Source: Paludibacterium purpuratum (lineage in GTDB: Bacteria > Pseudomonadota > Gammaproteobacteria > Burkholderiales > Chromobacteriaceae). Taken from it: 61,566 bases of DNA. The stretch is taken from positions 1 to 61,566 of the forward strand of contig NZ_SNZP01000019.1 of the NCBI RefSeq assembly GCF_004363805.1. Reading direction: 5' to 3'. Shown piece after piece: positions 1-9,495 of the stretch (positions are counted from its first letter, which is position 1; each line of letters starts with the position of its first letter). Under the pieces are notes generated by a model that worked only from the letters and a program-made list of their open reading frames with translations, searched no databases and was not told the origin of the DNA. Made by a program: the position numbers and the translations under genes.

Positions 1-51
1 CCGATGATAGTGCGGCATTCGCCGTGTGAAAGTAGGACACTGCCAGACGCC
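1..51 (+). rRNA. rrf: 5S ribosomal RNA, 3' end (partial)
   Basis: The first ~50 bases match the conserved 3' part of bacterial 5S rRNA: the segment CCGATGATAGTGCGG, then GTGTGAAAGTAGG, and a closing acceptor-strand sequence. A rho-independent terminator follows at once. The 5' part of the gene, and presumably 23S, 16S and spacer tRNAs, lie upstream of the window. The exact 3' end is uncertain by a few bases. Confidence 0.93.
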
Positions 52-58
52 TCTTGAG

Positions 59-89
59 AAAAGCCCAGACCATTAGGTCTGGGCTTTTT
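59..89 (+). terminator. Rho-independent terminator of the upstream rRNA operon
   Basis: A perfect inverted repeat AAGCCCAGACC / GGTCTGGGCTT with an ATTA loop is followed by a T run. It starts about 8 bases after the 5S end, which is normal for rrn operons. Confidence 0.93.
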
Positions 90-115
90 GCTTTTGCTTT
101 GGCTTTGCGCGGCGC

Positions 116-910
116 TTATCGGGATGAGGGGCTTTGCGCCGAGTGGCGCGCCTCGCAGCAGTAGGCTTCGGTTCGATAGGGGAAAGAAATAGAGGTCCGA
201 CCCGCTAGATGGGGATGGCGCTCGATCAATTCGTGGAGCTGTCGCCGCACCTGTTCGCGTTGAGCTTGCGGTAGTGCGGCGATGAAGCTGACGGACATCG
301 TGCGATCGACGATCACTTGCTCCGGCGAGCCGGTATGGGCGTGGGTGAAACAGTCGGGTTCGGGTAGGCTGAAAATGCCTTGGGTAAAAGGTTGTCGCCA
401 CTCGCCGGTATGGAAACGCGGTACGCCCACTTCGAAGGGGGTGATCAATGCCGTGATTTCCCGTACCCAGTCGCACTGTTCGTCGCGCACGTTCCAGATC
501 AATCCCAGTCGTCCGCTGGGCTTGAGTACGCGCCGAATCTCATGTAATGCGTCGACATTGGCAAACCAATGGAAGGCCTGGGCGCATACGACGACGTCCA
601 CGGTTTGATCGGGTAGGGGGATCGCTTCCGCGCGCCCGTCCAATGTCGCGATATTCGGCAGCTGTTGTTTCAGTTGAGCGCGCATGGCGGCGACTGGTTC
701 CAACGCCTGTACGGTGGCCTCGGTGCCATGGAGCAGCTTGGTGAATTTTCCAGTGCCCGCACCGAGTTCGAGTACTTGCTTGCCCGGTGCGATGCTTAGA
801 CGATCGTGTAACCATGCATGCAAAGCATCTGGATAATCGGGGCGGCCGCGTTCGTAGATGTCGGCGCCTTGGCCAAAACCGCATGACGCGGCCTGATGAA
901 TTTCTGGCAT
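116..910 (-). CDS. Class I SAM-dependent methyltransferase
   Basis: A 264-residue soluble protein with the class I methyltransferase fold. Motif I (VLELGAGTGKFT) lies near residues 45-57, and an acidic post-I region follows. The VDVVVCAQAFHW segment near residue 105 is typical of the Methyltransf_11 family, including UbiE/BioC-like and small-molecule methyltransferases. The substrate cannot be named from sequence. It faces away from the rRNA operon and stands alone, about 60 bases downstream of the GlxA-type regulator on the same strand. A shared transcript is possible. I see no signal peptide or membrane segment. Confidence 0.88.
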   Translation of the reverse strand: MPEIHQAASCGFGQGADIYERGRPDYPDALHAWLHDRLSIAPGKQVLELGAGTGKFTKLLHGTEATVQALEPVAAMRAQLKQQLPNIATLDGRAEAIPLPDQTVDVVVCAQAFHWFANVDALHEIRRVLKPSGRLGLIWNVRDEQCDWVREITALITPFEVGVPRFHTGEWRQPFTQGIFSLPEPDCFTHAHTGSPEQVIVDRTMSVSFIAALPQAQREQVRRQLHELIERHPHLAGRTSISFPYRTEAYCCEARHSAQSPSSR

Positions 911-969
911 GACAACACCCTAAAACATATGATTAGGGCTGTTTTTGTGCCATTAGGCTGGTCTTGTCG

Positions 970-1956
970 TCAAGCCTGCGATTGTGGTTGAGTGCGCTGC
1001 GCGCGTTCTTCGCGCGGGGTGATGCCGAAATGGTTTCGATAGGTGCTGGAGAAGTGCGGGCCGCTGGAGAAGCCGCAGGCCAGGCTGATTTGCACGATGG
1101 ACTTTGAAGTCTGCTGCAACAATTGGCGCGCACGGTTGAGGCGCAGTTCCAAGTAGTACTTGGAGGGCACCGTACTCAAGTATTGCTTGAACAAGCGTTC
1201 CAGTTGTCGACGCGAGACCCCGACGTAGTAGGCGATGTCGTCGGTGGAGAGCGGTTCCTCGATATTGGCTTCCATCAGGCTGACCGCTTCGGTCAGCTTT
1301 GGCTGGCTGCCGCCAATGCGGGTGGCCAACGGAATGCGCTGCCGCTCGTTGCCTGGCCGCGTGCGCTCCATAATGAACACTTCGGATAGTCGCGAGGCGA
1401 ATTCGTGGCCTTGCTGGCCGGCAACCAGCGACAGCACGAAGTCCATTGTGGCCGCGCCGCCTGCGCAGGTCATGACGTTGCTGTCGGCTTCGTACAGATT
1501 GGAGGACACCACGACTTCGGGGAAGTCCTCGGTAAACTGGTTGATGTCTTGCCAGTGAATGGTGGCGCGGTGTTGATGCAGCATGCCGGTGCGCGCCAGC
1601 CAATAGCTGGCGCAACCGATGCCGGCCAACTGCATTTTTTCCATGTTCTGGGCATGGATGCCGCGTGACAACTCGTCGATATTGATGTCGCTGGAAATGT
1701 CTCCGGCAAAGATCAGCAGGCCGTCTAGGCGCGGGCTGTAGCCGAGGGGGAGATCTACCGCGTACTGCAGCCCATTGCTAAGCGCGACTGGGGTGCCGTC
1801 AAGCGACAGCGTCAGAAATTCATAGATCTTGCGTTCGGCCAGTTGATTGGCTCGTGCCAGCACTTCGCATGCCATGGCGAAGTCTGCCATCGAGGCATGC
1901 GGCAGCAAGAGCATGCCATAGCGGAGAGGTTTGACTGCTTGCGGTTGGAGACCCAT
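970..1956 (-). CDS. GlxA-family transcriptional regulator (DJ-1/PfpI-like + AraC HTH)
   Basis: A 328-residue protein with two parts. The N-terminal half is a DJ-1/PfpI-like amidotransferase-fold sensor containing GIGCASYWLA around residue 113 and CAGGAATMDF around residue 164. The C-terminal ~100 residues form an AraC/XylS double helix-turn-helix (ISLACGFSSGPHFSSTYRNHFG). This architecture is shared by GlxA, ArgR of Pseudomonas, GbdR and CdhR, which sense amino acids, betaines or carnitine. It lies just downstream of, and on the same strand as, an amino-acid binding protein. I infer it may regulate uptake or catabolism of an amino acid or related amine. The effector is unknown. Confidence 0.88.
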   Translation of the reverse strand: MGLQPQAVKPLRYGMLLLPHASMADFAMACEVLARANQLAERKIYEFLTLSLDGTPVALSNGLQYAVDLPLGYSPRLDGLLIFAGDISSDINIDELSRGIHAQNMEKMQLAGIGCASYWLARTGMLHQHRATIHWQDINQFTEDFPEVVVSSNLYEADSNVMTCAGGAATMDFVLSLVAGQQGHEFASRLSEVFIMERTRPGNERQRIPLATRIGGSQPKLTEAVSLMEANIEEPLSTDDIAYYVGVSRRQLERLFKQYLSTVPSKYYLELRLNRARQLLQQTSKSIVQISLACGFSSGPHFSSTYRNHFGITPREERAQRTQPQSQA

Positions 1957-2105
1957 AGCTTCCGTAAGTAAGTAAACGGCCCGCTGTCACGCAATGACGT
2001 TTAGCTGGTATGCCGCATTAATGACGCTAGGTATGTATTGTACGATTATTTGCGGTTCGGTGAGCAAGATTAGTACCCTCGAACGGCAAATCGGAAGGCC
2101 TTTAT

Positions 2106-2870
2106 TTATGGTGCACTGCCGTAAATGTCGAAGTTGAAATACTTGCGCTCGATTTGTTGGTAAACGCCGTTCTGACGCAGATGAGCAATAGCCTGATCGA
2201 GACGCTGTCTCAGTGCGTCGTCTCCCTTTTTGACCGCAATGCCGGCACCCTCGCCGAAATAATGCGGATCGTCGAATTTCGGCCCGATAAAAGCATACCC
2301 CTTGCCCTGCGGCTTGCAGAGAAAGCTATTGCTGCCGACCACATTGTCCACGAATACTGCCGCGAGCTTTCCTCGCATCAAGTCGGTAAACGCCGCCGGT
2401 ACTTTGTCGTATGCCACGATGTGGGCACCGGCCTTGCCCCAGTAGTCATGGGCAAAGCTTGCCTGCGTCGAGCCGCGCAGCACCCCGATCGACTGTCCGT
2501 CGAAACCGTGGCGACCGACGTCGGTTCCGGTGCGCGTCACGATGCGGCTGGCGATGTGGTAGTAGCGTCGAGTGAAATCCAGTTCTTGTCGCCGCTGCGG
2601 GGTGATCTGCATCGACGAAAGGATGGCGTCGAACTTGCCTAAGTTTAGCGCCTTGATCAGGCCATCCCAGTCCTGGGGTACGATCCGACAGTCGACCTGC
2701 ATGTCCTGACATAAGGCGCGCGCGATGTCGGCGTCGAAGCCTTGTGGCTGACCATTGCTATCTTGCCAAGAGAACGGCGGATAGTTGAGATCCATGCCGA
2801 AGCGCAGGGTTTCGGCATGAAGCAGGGCGGGAAAACATAGGGCGGCAAGCCACAGTACGTTCAATCGCAT
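2106..2870 (-). CDS. Periplasmic amino-acid-type substrate-binding protein (SBP_bac_3)
   Basis: A 254-residue secreted protein. A Sec signal peptide (MRLNVLWLAALCFPALLHA) precedes the mature start ETLRFGMDLNYPPFSW. The body has the bilobal family-3 binding-protein pattern, with YPPFSW and GFDADIARALC in lobe 1, a lobe-2 LRGSTQASFAHD loop, and a C-terminal DQAIAHLRQNG helix. Relatives deliver arginine, lysine, ornithine, histidine or other polar amino acids to an ABC importer. No permease or ATPase gene is adjacent, so it is an orphan component or shares a distant transporter. The GlxA-type regulator 149 bases away on the same strand may control it. Confidence 0.88.
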   Translation of the reverse strand: MRLNVLWLAALCFPALLHAETLRFGMDLNYPPFSWQDSNGQPQGFDADIARALCQDMQVDCRIVPQDWDGLIKALNLGKFDAILSSMQITPQRRQELDFTRRYYHIASRIVTRTGTDVGRHGFDGQSIGVLRGSTQASFAHDYWGKAGAHIVAYDKVPAAFTDLMRGKLAAVFVDNVVGSNSFLCKPQGKGYAFIGPKFDDPHYFGEGAGIAVKKGDDALRQRLDQAIAHLRQNGVYQQIERKYFNFDIYGSAP

Positions 2871-3152
2871 GATCCAGATTCCGACCGAGGCAGCTATTGC
2901 AGGATGCCAACAGTTTATCAGCTTGCTCTAGTCTTAGGAAAAGGTATTAAATGCGTGGAGAAACCGCTGTATTGTCTGACGATATTTCTTGCTATGCATT
3001 TGGATTTTTCGAAGTGTATACGGCTATATTGGTTTGGCGATCTGCGGCGGTTTTGGCGGTGCCCGCCAACCACGAGCAATGCGAGACAGGACTTCATAGA
3101 GAGCCGCCGGCCATTGTTTCGGGCATCTACACGCTAACAACAAGAGAAACCT

Positions 3153-6100
3153 ATGTCCCTGACCAATAAAACCGAATTGGCTAGTCTGATCTCGGATATT
3201 CAGTCCGTTGCCAAAAGCAAGCTGTCGGCCGTGGAGGCCGAGAAGCATGTGGCCTTTTTTCCGGTCTATTTCGAAGGCGCCGAGCATGGCGATTTAAGCC
3301 GCTTCTCGTCGTTGGATTTATTTGGCGCCGCGATGGCGCACTATGACTTCGGCCGTAAGCGCGCCGTCGGTCAACATAAAATTCGCATCTACAATCCCGA
3401 TTTTGAACGTGACGGCTGGCAGTCGACTCACTCGGTGATCGAGATGGTGACGGATGACATGCCGTTCCTGATCGATTCATTGGCGTTGTTCCTGGGGCGT
3501 AATAATCTGAATCTGCATCTGCTGGTGCACCCGGTTCTGGCGGTCAAGCGCGACTCGGCCGGCAACCTGCAAGACATCCAGCGCACAGGTGACGGCGATG
3601 TACTGCGCGAGTCTTACATTCATGTGCAGATCGACCGCGTCAGCGACCAATCCGTCATGCAAGGCTTACAAGATGAACTTCACCGGGTGATTGCCGATAT
3701 CCGTCTGGTGGTCAGCGATGAGCCGAAGATGCGCGCGGCATTGACCGAAATCGGCAAGGATCTGGCGAAGATCAAAGGTGCGCGTGCGACCGAGGCCAAG
3801 GAAGCCATCGAGTTTCTGCAGTGGACGGCCGACAATCATTTCCTGTTCATGGGGTATTGCGACTACGATCTGGTCAAGCGCGACGGCAAGGACAGCCTGA
3901 AGATCGTCAAGGGATCCGGGCTGGGGATTCTTCAGGATCAGGGCGATAAGGAGTATTCGGCCAGTTTCGAGCAATTGCCGCAGGAGCTGCGCGAATTGGC
4001 GCACTTGCCGCAACTGATTATCCTCAATAAGTCGCAGACTCGCTCCATCATCCATCGCTCGGCTTATGTCGATTTCGTCGGCATCAAGCGCTTCGATGCC
4101 AAGGGCGCGGTGATCGGCGAAAGGCGCTTTCTCGGCCTGTATACCGCACGTGCCTACCAGGTCTCGCCCAAGAACATCCCGATCCTGCGCCGCAAGGTCG
4201 AAAGCGTGATCAAGAGCTGCGATTACGTGGACAACAGCTACAAGGCCAAGACGCTCAACTTCGTGCTGGAGAGCTATCCGCGCGACGAATTGTTCGAGAT
4301 TCCGGCCGAAACCCTGGCGCCGATCGCCGAAGGCATCGTCAATCTGCAAGAGCGGCCGCGCGTGCGGCTGTTCGTGCGTACCGACCGCTACCACCGTTAT
4401 GTCAGTTGCCTAGTCTATGTGCCGCGCGACAGCTTTAGCACAGAAGTGCGGCTGAAGATCGAACGCGTCTTGCTTAACGCCTTCCAGGGTAATTCGACCG
4501 AGTTCAGCGTTCAGATCGGCGACGCTATGTTGGCGCGTGTGCATTACATTATTCGTACCAATGCGGCCAAGTTGCCGACTTTCCGCGAAAGCGATATCGA
4601 AACCGAAATCGAGCGTCTGGTTCGCGGTTGGACCGAGGAGTTGCATCAACAATTAATCGAGGCGCATGGCGAAGAGGAGGGTAATCGCCTGTTCAACGGC
4701 TATAAGCAGGCATTCCCGGTGGCCTACCGCGAAGAATTCGCCGTGCGCAATGCCGTGCTCGATATCCAGCATCTGGAGGGTGTTTGCGCCGAACAACCGC
4801 TGGCGATGAAGTTATATCGGCCGTTCCACCGCAATGCCGAGGATTTCAATCTGAAATTGTTTAGTTTCGGCGAAGCGCTGGGGCTGTCGGCCAGTCTGCC
4901 GATCCTGGAGAACATGGGCGTCAAGGTTCGTGACGAACATCCGTATTGTGTGCGCCGCGCCGACGGCGGCACGATCTGGATCAGCGACTTCGGCCTGGAT
5001 CTGGGTGGCACCTTCGAACAAATGCTGAACGACGAGGTGCAGCAGGATTTTCAGGAATTGTTGAGTCAGGTATTCAGCAAACGCTGCGAAAACGATGGCT
5101 TTAACCGTCTGGCATTGGTAGCCGGCCTCGACTGGCGCGAGATCTCGCTGGTGCGCGCACTGGCCAAATATCTGCGTCAGGCCGGATTGACCTTTAGCCA
5201 GGCCTACATCGAGCAGTGCGTGACCAACTATCCCGAGATCAGTCGCGACCTGGTGCAATTGTTCGCTGTGCGCCTCGATCCGAATACAGCCGACCTGAAG
5301 CTGGCCGCCGAACTGGAAGAGCGCTTGCACGAGCGCTTGGATCTGGTGGCCAATCTGGATGAGGATCGTATCCTCAATGGCCTGTTGACGGTGATTCTGG
5401 CAACGCGCCGCACCAACTTCTGGCAACGCGACGGCGACGGTCTGCCGAAACCCTATATCTCGTTCAAGCTGCAATCCGGCGCGATTCCCTTCCTGCCGCA
5501 ACCGCGGCCGCTGTTCGAAATCTGGGTTTATAGCCCAAGAGTCGAGGGGGTGCATTTGCGCGGTTCGAAGGTGGCGCGCGGCGGCTTGCGCTGGTCCGAT
5601 CGTATGGAAGACTTTCGCACTGAGGTACTTGGGCTGGTCAAGGCGCAGCAGGTCAAAAATTCGGTTATCGTTCCGATGGGCTCGAAGGGCGGTTTCGTTT
5701 GCAAGCAACTGCCGCCGGCCACCGACCGCGAGGCATGGATGGCAGAGGGCATCGCTTGCTATCGCATCTTCATTTCGGCGTTGCTCGATCTGACCGACAA
5801 CCTGGTGAGCGGCGCCATCGTGCCGCCGGTCGATGTGCGTCGTCTGGATGGCGACGACCCCTACCTGGTCGTGGCCGCCGACAAGGGCACGGCCACTTTC
5901 TCCGACATCGCCAATAGCGTGTCGCAGGCCTATGGTTTCTGGTTGGGCGATGCCTTCGCTTCGGGTGGGTCGGCCGGTTACGACCACAAGAAGATGGGCA
6001 TCACTGCGCGCGGCGCCTGGGAGTCGGTCAAGCGTCATTTCCGCCACTTGGGCCTCAACACCCAGGAGCAGGACTTTAGCGTGATCGGCATCGGCGATAT

Positions 6101-7964
6101 GGCCGGCGACGTATTCGGCAATGGCATGTTGCTATCGCGTCACATCCGACTGAAGGCGGCATTCAATCATCTGCATATCTTTCTCGACCCGAGCCCGGAT
6201 GCCGAGAGCAGTTTCGACGAGCGCCAGCGTTTATTCGAATTGCCGCGTTCGAGTTGGACCGACTACAACCCGAAGCTGATTTCGGCGGGCGGCGGCGTGT
6301 TCGAGCGCTCGGCCAAGTCGATTCCGCTATCGCCCGAAGTTCGCGCTTGGCTCGGCGTCGAGGATGAACATCTGGCGCCCAACGAGCTGATCCGAGCCAT
6401 TCTGATGGCCGAAGCCGACTTGTTATACAACGGCGGTATCGGGACTTATTTCAAGGCCAGCAGCGAAAGCCACGCCGACGCGCACGACCGTGCCAACGAT
6501 GCGTTGCGCGTGAATGCCGGCGACCTCAGGGTCAAGGTATTGGCCGAGGGCGGTAACCTGGGCTGCACGCAGCGCGGACGGATCGAGTTCGCGCTCAAGG
6601 GGGGGCTCAATTGCTCCGATGCGATCGACAATTCGGCCGGGGTCGACTGCTCCGACCATGAGGTCAACATCAAGATCCTGCTCGGTGCGGTCATCCAGGC
6701 CGGCGACATGACGCTCAAGCAGCGTAACGAACTGCTGGCCGAGATGACCGAGGAAGTCGGCGACCTGGTTCTGCGCAACAACTACCTGCAGACCGAACTG
6801 CTGGCCATCAAGCGCCAGGAGGCTGCGTCGATGTTGTCGACGCATGCGCGGTTGATCCACCATCTGGAAAAGAGCGGCGAACTTAATCGCGAGTTGGAGT
6901 TTCTGCCTAGCGATACGCAGGTCAACGAGCGCCGCTTGGCTCGCCAGGGGCTGACCTCGCCTGAGGTCGGCGTGCTGCTGGCCTATAGCAAGATTTCGCT
7001 CGATCAGGCGCTGTTGGCCAGCGATCTGCCGGACGATCCCGATTTCCTGCCTGTGCTGGTCAATTACTTTCCCAAGGCATTGCAGAAGAAATTCCGCGGC
7101 CAAATGGAACGCCATCACCTCAAGCGCGAGATCATCTCCAATCAACTGGCGAACCAGATCGTCAACCGCATGGGCACCACCTTCGTGTTCCGGTTGCAGG
7201 AAGAGTCGCCGTTTTCGGCCGCGGAAATCGCGCGTGCCTGGTGGGTGGCGAGCCGGGTCTTCGATGCCGAGTCGCTGTGGCAGCGTATCGAGGCGTTGGA
7301 CAGTCGCGTGCCGGCCGACCGTCAGATGGTCATGATGGTGCTGGTGCGCACGCTGGTCGAACGCGTAACGCGCTGGGTGTTGCGCAATAAGCGTCCGATC
7401 GGGTCGGTCGACAAACAGCTCGCCCAATACACCGATAAGGTGCGTGCCTTGCTGGCCAAGCTGCCGGAGTTGGTCGGCTCGCAGCAATACCCTTCGGTGG
7501 CAGACGGGGAAGCCCGGTTGAATCTGCCGAATGTACCGCAGGATCTGGCGCGCGTTTTGGCGCGACTAGAGTTCGCTGTGCCGCTGATGGATATCTTGGA
7601 GCTGGCGGAAACCGGCAACGCGGAGCCGGAAGTCGTGGCGCGCAACTACTACCGGCTGTCGGCCGATCTGCAGCTCGATTGGCTGCGCGATGCCATTACC
7701 GGCTTGCCGCGCGACAACCGCTGGCAGTCGCTGGCGCGCTCTGCATTGCGTGACGACCTGTACCGCATGCAGCGTTCGCTCACTGGCCTGGCGCTACACG
7801 ATGCCGGCGACAATCGGGTATTTGCCGAGCAGTGGCTTGCCAAGCGCGCGCAGCATGTCGATATCTGCCAGCAGATGTTCGCCGAGTTGCAAGCCTTCGA
7901 GACGCTGGATCTAGCCATGCTGTCTGCCGGTATGCGCGAGCTGAGCAATCATATGCTGGCATGA
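3153..7964 (+). CDS. gdhB: NAD-specific glutamate dehydrogenase, large (180-kDa) class
   Basis: A 1603-residue protein of the GDH-180 class (P. aeruginosa GdhB is about 1620 residues). It catalyses NAD-dependent oxidative deamination of glutamate to 2-oxoglutarate and ammonium, usually for growth on amino acids. The long N-terminal half contains ACT-like regulatory segments. The catalytic region from about residue 740 has GGLRWSDRMEDFRTEVLGLV, then PMGSKGGFVCKQ with the catalytic lysine, and later GDMAGDVFGNGMLLS, in the NAD-binding part. Translation starts at ATG after a purine-rich AAGAGAAA. It is monocistronic and ends in a clear terminator. Its 2-oxoglutarate product relates it to kgtP and the malic enzymes elsewhere in the window. 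Confidence 0.96.
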   Translation: MSLTNKTELASLISDIQSVAKSKLSAVEAEKHVAFFPVYFEGAEHGDLSRFSSLDLFGAAMAHYDFGRKRAVGQHKIRIYNPDFERDGWQSTHSVIEMVTDDMPFLIDSLALFLGRNNLNLHLLVHPVLAVKRDSAGNLQDIQRTGDGDVLRESYIHVQIDRVSDQSVMQGLQDELHRVIADIRLVVSDEPKMRAALTEIGKDLAKIKGARATEAKEAIEFLQWTADNHFLFMGYCDYDLVKRDGKDSLKIVKGSGLGILQDQGDKEYSASFEQLPQELRELAHLPQLIILNKSQTRSIIHRSAYVDFVGIKRFDAKGAVIGERRFLGLYTARAYQVSPKNIPILRRKVESVIKSCDYVDNSYKAKTLNFVLESYPRDELFEIPAETLAPIAEGIVNLQERPRVRLFVRTDRYHRYVSCLVYVPRDSFSTEVRLKIERVLLNAFQGNSTEFSVQIGDAMLARVHYIIRTNAAKLPTFRESDIETEIERLVRGWTEELHQQLIEAHGEEEGNRLFNGYKQAFPVAYREEFAVRNAVLDIQHLEGVCAEQPLAMKLYRPFHRNAEDFNLKLFSFGEALGLSASLPILENMGVKVRDEHPYCVRRADGGTIWISDFGLDLGGTFEQMLNDEVQQDFQELLSQVFSKRCENDGFNRLALVAGLDWREISLVRALAKYLRQAGLTFSQAYIEQCVTNYPEISRDLVQLFAVRLDPNTADLKLAAELEERLHERLDLVANLDEDRILNGLLTVILATRRTNFWQRDGDGLPKPYISFKLQSGAIPFLPQPRPLFEIWVYSPRVEGVHLRGSKVARGGLRWSDRMEDFRTEVLGLVKAQQVKNSVIVPMGSKGGFVCKQLPPATDREAWMAEGIACYRIFISALLDLTDNLVSGAIVPPVDVRRLDGDDPYLVVAADKGTATFSDIANSVSQAYGFWLGDAFASGGSAGYDHKKMGITARGAWESVKRHFRHLGLNTQEQDFSVIGIGDMAGDVFGNGMLLSRHIRLKAAFNHLHIFLDPSPDAESSFDERQRLFELPRSSWTDYNPKLISAGGGVFERSAKSIPLSPEVRAWLGVEDEHLAPNELIRAILMAEADLLYNGGIGTYFKASSESHADAHDRANDALRVNAGDLRVKVLAEGGNLGCTQRGRIEFALKGGLNCSDAIDNSAGVDCSDHEVNIKILLGAVIQAGDMTLKQRNELLAEMTEEVGDLVLRNNYLQTELLAIKRQEAASMLSTHARLIHHLEKSGELNRELEFLPSDTQVNERRLARQGLTSPEVGVLLAYSKISLDQALLASDLPDDPDFLPVLVNYFPKALQKKFRGQMERHHLKREIISNQLANQIVNRMGTTFVFRLQEESPFSAAEIARAWWVASRVFDAESLWQRIEALDSRVPADRQMVMMVLVRTLVERVTRWVLRNKRPIGSVDKQLAQYTDKVRALLAKLPELVGSQQYPSVADGEARLNLPNVPQDLARVLARLEFAVPLMDILELAETGNAEPEVVARNYYRLSADLQLDWLRDAITGLPRDNRWQSLARSALRDDLYRMQRSLTGLALHDAGDNRVFAEQWLAKRAQHVDICQQMFAELQAFETLDLAMLSAGMRELSNHMLA

Positions 7965-7983
7965 TCGAGATGGTTGATGGCGT

Positions 7984-8012
7984 AAAGCGCGTCCGAGAGG
8001 GCGCGCTTTTTT
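7984..8012 (+). terminator. Rho-independent terminator after gdhB
   Basis: An 8-bp stem AAAGCGCG / CGCGCTTT with a 10-base loop is followed by a T-rich run, 20 bases downstream of the gdhB stop codon. Confidence 0.88.
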
Positions 8013-8355
8013 ATTTGTCGATGTCTATGGTTTTTTGGATGGCTAGAAATTAAAAAATTTAACTGATATTTCTAGTTTTTTTAAATTAACGCATTTGTCA
8101 TTGGTTGGGTGTGGGCGTTTAGTCGAGTGGAGACTGGCGCTACTCGATGTTTTTTTAAATATAATTATTTAAATCAATGTATTGTTGGCACCGTTTGTTG
8201 CTGGCTTCGTCCGCGTTCGATGGTTTTTATCGCCTTTGTGACGGTTGGTGATAAATGTTAATAGAAATAATAAAATAATATACATTTAGCATAACCGTAA
8301 GCCCGTCCATGTATCTTCATCCGAAACCAAAACAGTGTTTTCGAGGTGAAGTGTC
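8013..8355 (+). promoter_or_regulatory. AT-rich intergenic region upstream of the exbD-tonB operon
   Basis: About 340 bases hold no convincing gene. Large parts are very AT-rich (TTTAAATATAATTATTTAAA around 8152-8172, and a run of A/T from 8250 to 8290), unlike the rest of the window. It must carry the promoter for the TonB operon. A possible sigma-70 pair is TTGGTG (8245-8250) and TAATAA (8268-8273) with a 17-base spacer. I could not recognise a convincing Fur box. The exbD start is preceded by GAGGTGAAG. Confidence 0.45.
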
Positions 8356-8766
8356 ATGTATTTCTTGGATGAAGAGCCGCGCAAGAAAGCGCGGATCGAG
8401 ATCATTCCGATGATCGACGTCATGATGTTCCTGTTGGTCTTCTTTGTGCTGATCAGTCTGAATGTCATTCCCGCGACGGGCTTGCCGACGCAATTGCCGA
8501 CATCGCGCAATGCTGCGCAGCAGACGCCCAACAAGCCCGTCATCGTCACGCTGACCGCCAATGGCACGCTACAGCTCAATGGTCGCGATGTGGCCGCCAG
8601 TGTCTTGCCTGCCGAACTGAAAGCGTTGCAGCAGCCGGGCAATCCGTTATCGGTGATCGTCAAGAGCGACGGCGCGGCCCAAGTGCAGCGTATGGTCGAC
8701 GTCATGGATCTGATCCGCGACAGCGGCATTAACCAGATCTCCATTGCGGCGAAGAAGAAAGCATGA
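8356..8766 (+). CDS. exbD: ExbD/TolR-family proton-channel subunit
   Basis: A 136-residue inner-membrane protein. A short cytoplasmic N-terminus is followed by one membrane helix (about residues 18-37, IIPMIDVMMFLLVFFVLISL) carrying the family's essential aspartate in PMIDVMMF, then a periplasmic domain. ExbD works with ExbB to pass proton-motive force to TonB. It is the first gene of a four-gene unit, and its stop codon overlaps the tonB start (ATGA). The partner exbB is not adjacent but lies at the end of the operon, after the receptor. Confidence 0.93.
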   Translation: MYFLDEEPRKKARIEIIPMIDVMMFLLVFFVLISLNVIPATGLPTQLPTSRNAAQQTPNKPVIVTLTANGTLQLNGRDVAASVLPAELKALQQPGNPLSVIVKSDGAAQVQRMVDVMDLIRDSGINQISIAAKKKA

Positions 8767-9467
8767 GCGTGCTGAAGCTGGTGCCGCCCAATGCCGATCA
8801 ACGCCGCGACGCGGTCGCGGCAGTCGCCGCCGCCGCTGCGATGCTGGGCTTGTATGCCGTGGGGCACCTTTCGCCCATGCCGCGCTTCCACCACGAGAAA
8901 CCGCCGGTGGTGCTGCAAGTGCTGCCGGTGCCGCCAGAACCGGTCGCGACGCCGCTGCAACCGCCGCGGCCTCGTCCGGTGCTTGCCAAATCGCAACCAC
9001 AATCCCACGCCACGCCATCGCCTACACCAATGCCCACGCCGGCACCTAGTGCGCGCCCGCTGGCTGCCGCGCCGGTGAGTGCAACGCCGATGCCAAGTGC
9101 TCCCGCCAAGGCGGAGGCGACACCGGCACCCGTTGCGCCGCCCGCACCGCGTGTCAATGTCAGTGCGGATCGCGAGTTCGAAGCGCGCATCCGCGCCCTG
9201 ATCGAACAACAGAAAACCTATCCGACCGGCCGCCAGGCCGCGATCGAAAAGCCGGCCGGCATCGTGCATGCCTGTGTCGATATTTCGCGAGACGGCGCCG
9301 TGCGTTCGGTGAGTATTCAAGAAAGTGCCGGTGCCGGGCTGTTGGATCAGGCCGCCAAGCGCTTGATGAACACTCTGTCCTATCCGGCCTTCCCGGAGGC
9401 GGTCTATGCGGGGGCCGCCAGCCATGTGTTTTGTACCCGGCTCAAGTACGAGCCGCCTTCCAACTGA
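8763..9467 (+). CDS. tonB: Energy transducer TonB
   Basis: A 234-residue protein anchored by an N-terminal hydrophobic helix (about residues 17-36, rich in Ala/Val). A long Pro/Ala-rich, periplasm-spanning segment (about 50-140) repeats PxP and APx units. The C-terminal TonB domain (about 150-232) contains FEARIRALIEQQKTYP and ends with the strand TRLKYEPP. It transfers energy from ExbBD to the outer-membrane receptor encoded 28 bases downstream. It overlaps exbD by four bases, so translation is probably coupled. Confidence 0.92.
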   Translation: MSVLKLVPPNADQRRDAVAAVAAAAAMLGLYAVGHLSPMPRFHHEKPPVVLQVLPVPPEPVATPLQPPRPRPVLAKSQPQSHATPSPTPMPTPAPSARPLAAAPVSATPMPSAPAKAEATPAPVAPPAPRVNVSADREFEARIRALIEQQKTYPTGRQAAIEKPAGIVHACVDISRDGAVRSVSIQESAGAGLLDQAAKRLMNTLSYPAFPEAVYAGAASHVFCTRLKYEPPSN

Positions 9468-9495
9468 CCTTTAATTCACTTGTGTAGAGATCGCA

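Noticed and set aside
4812-6047. A 411-codon frame antisense to gdhB
   Set aside because: Shadow of the conserved gdhB catalytic region.
8236-8300. Fur box upstream of the exbD-tonB operon
   Set aside because: The region is AT-rich enough to give partial hits everywhere, but no window reached a convincing match to the 19-bp consensus or a 7-1-7 symmetric site.
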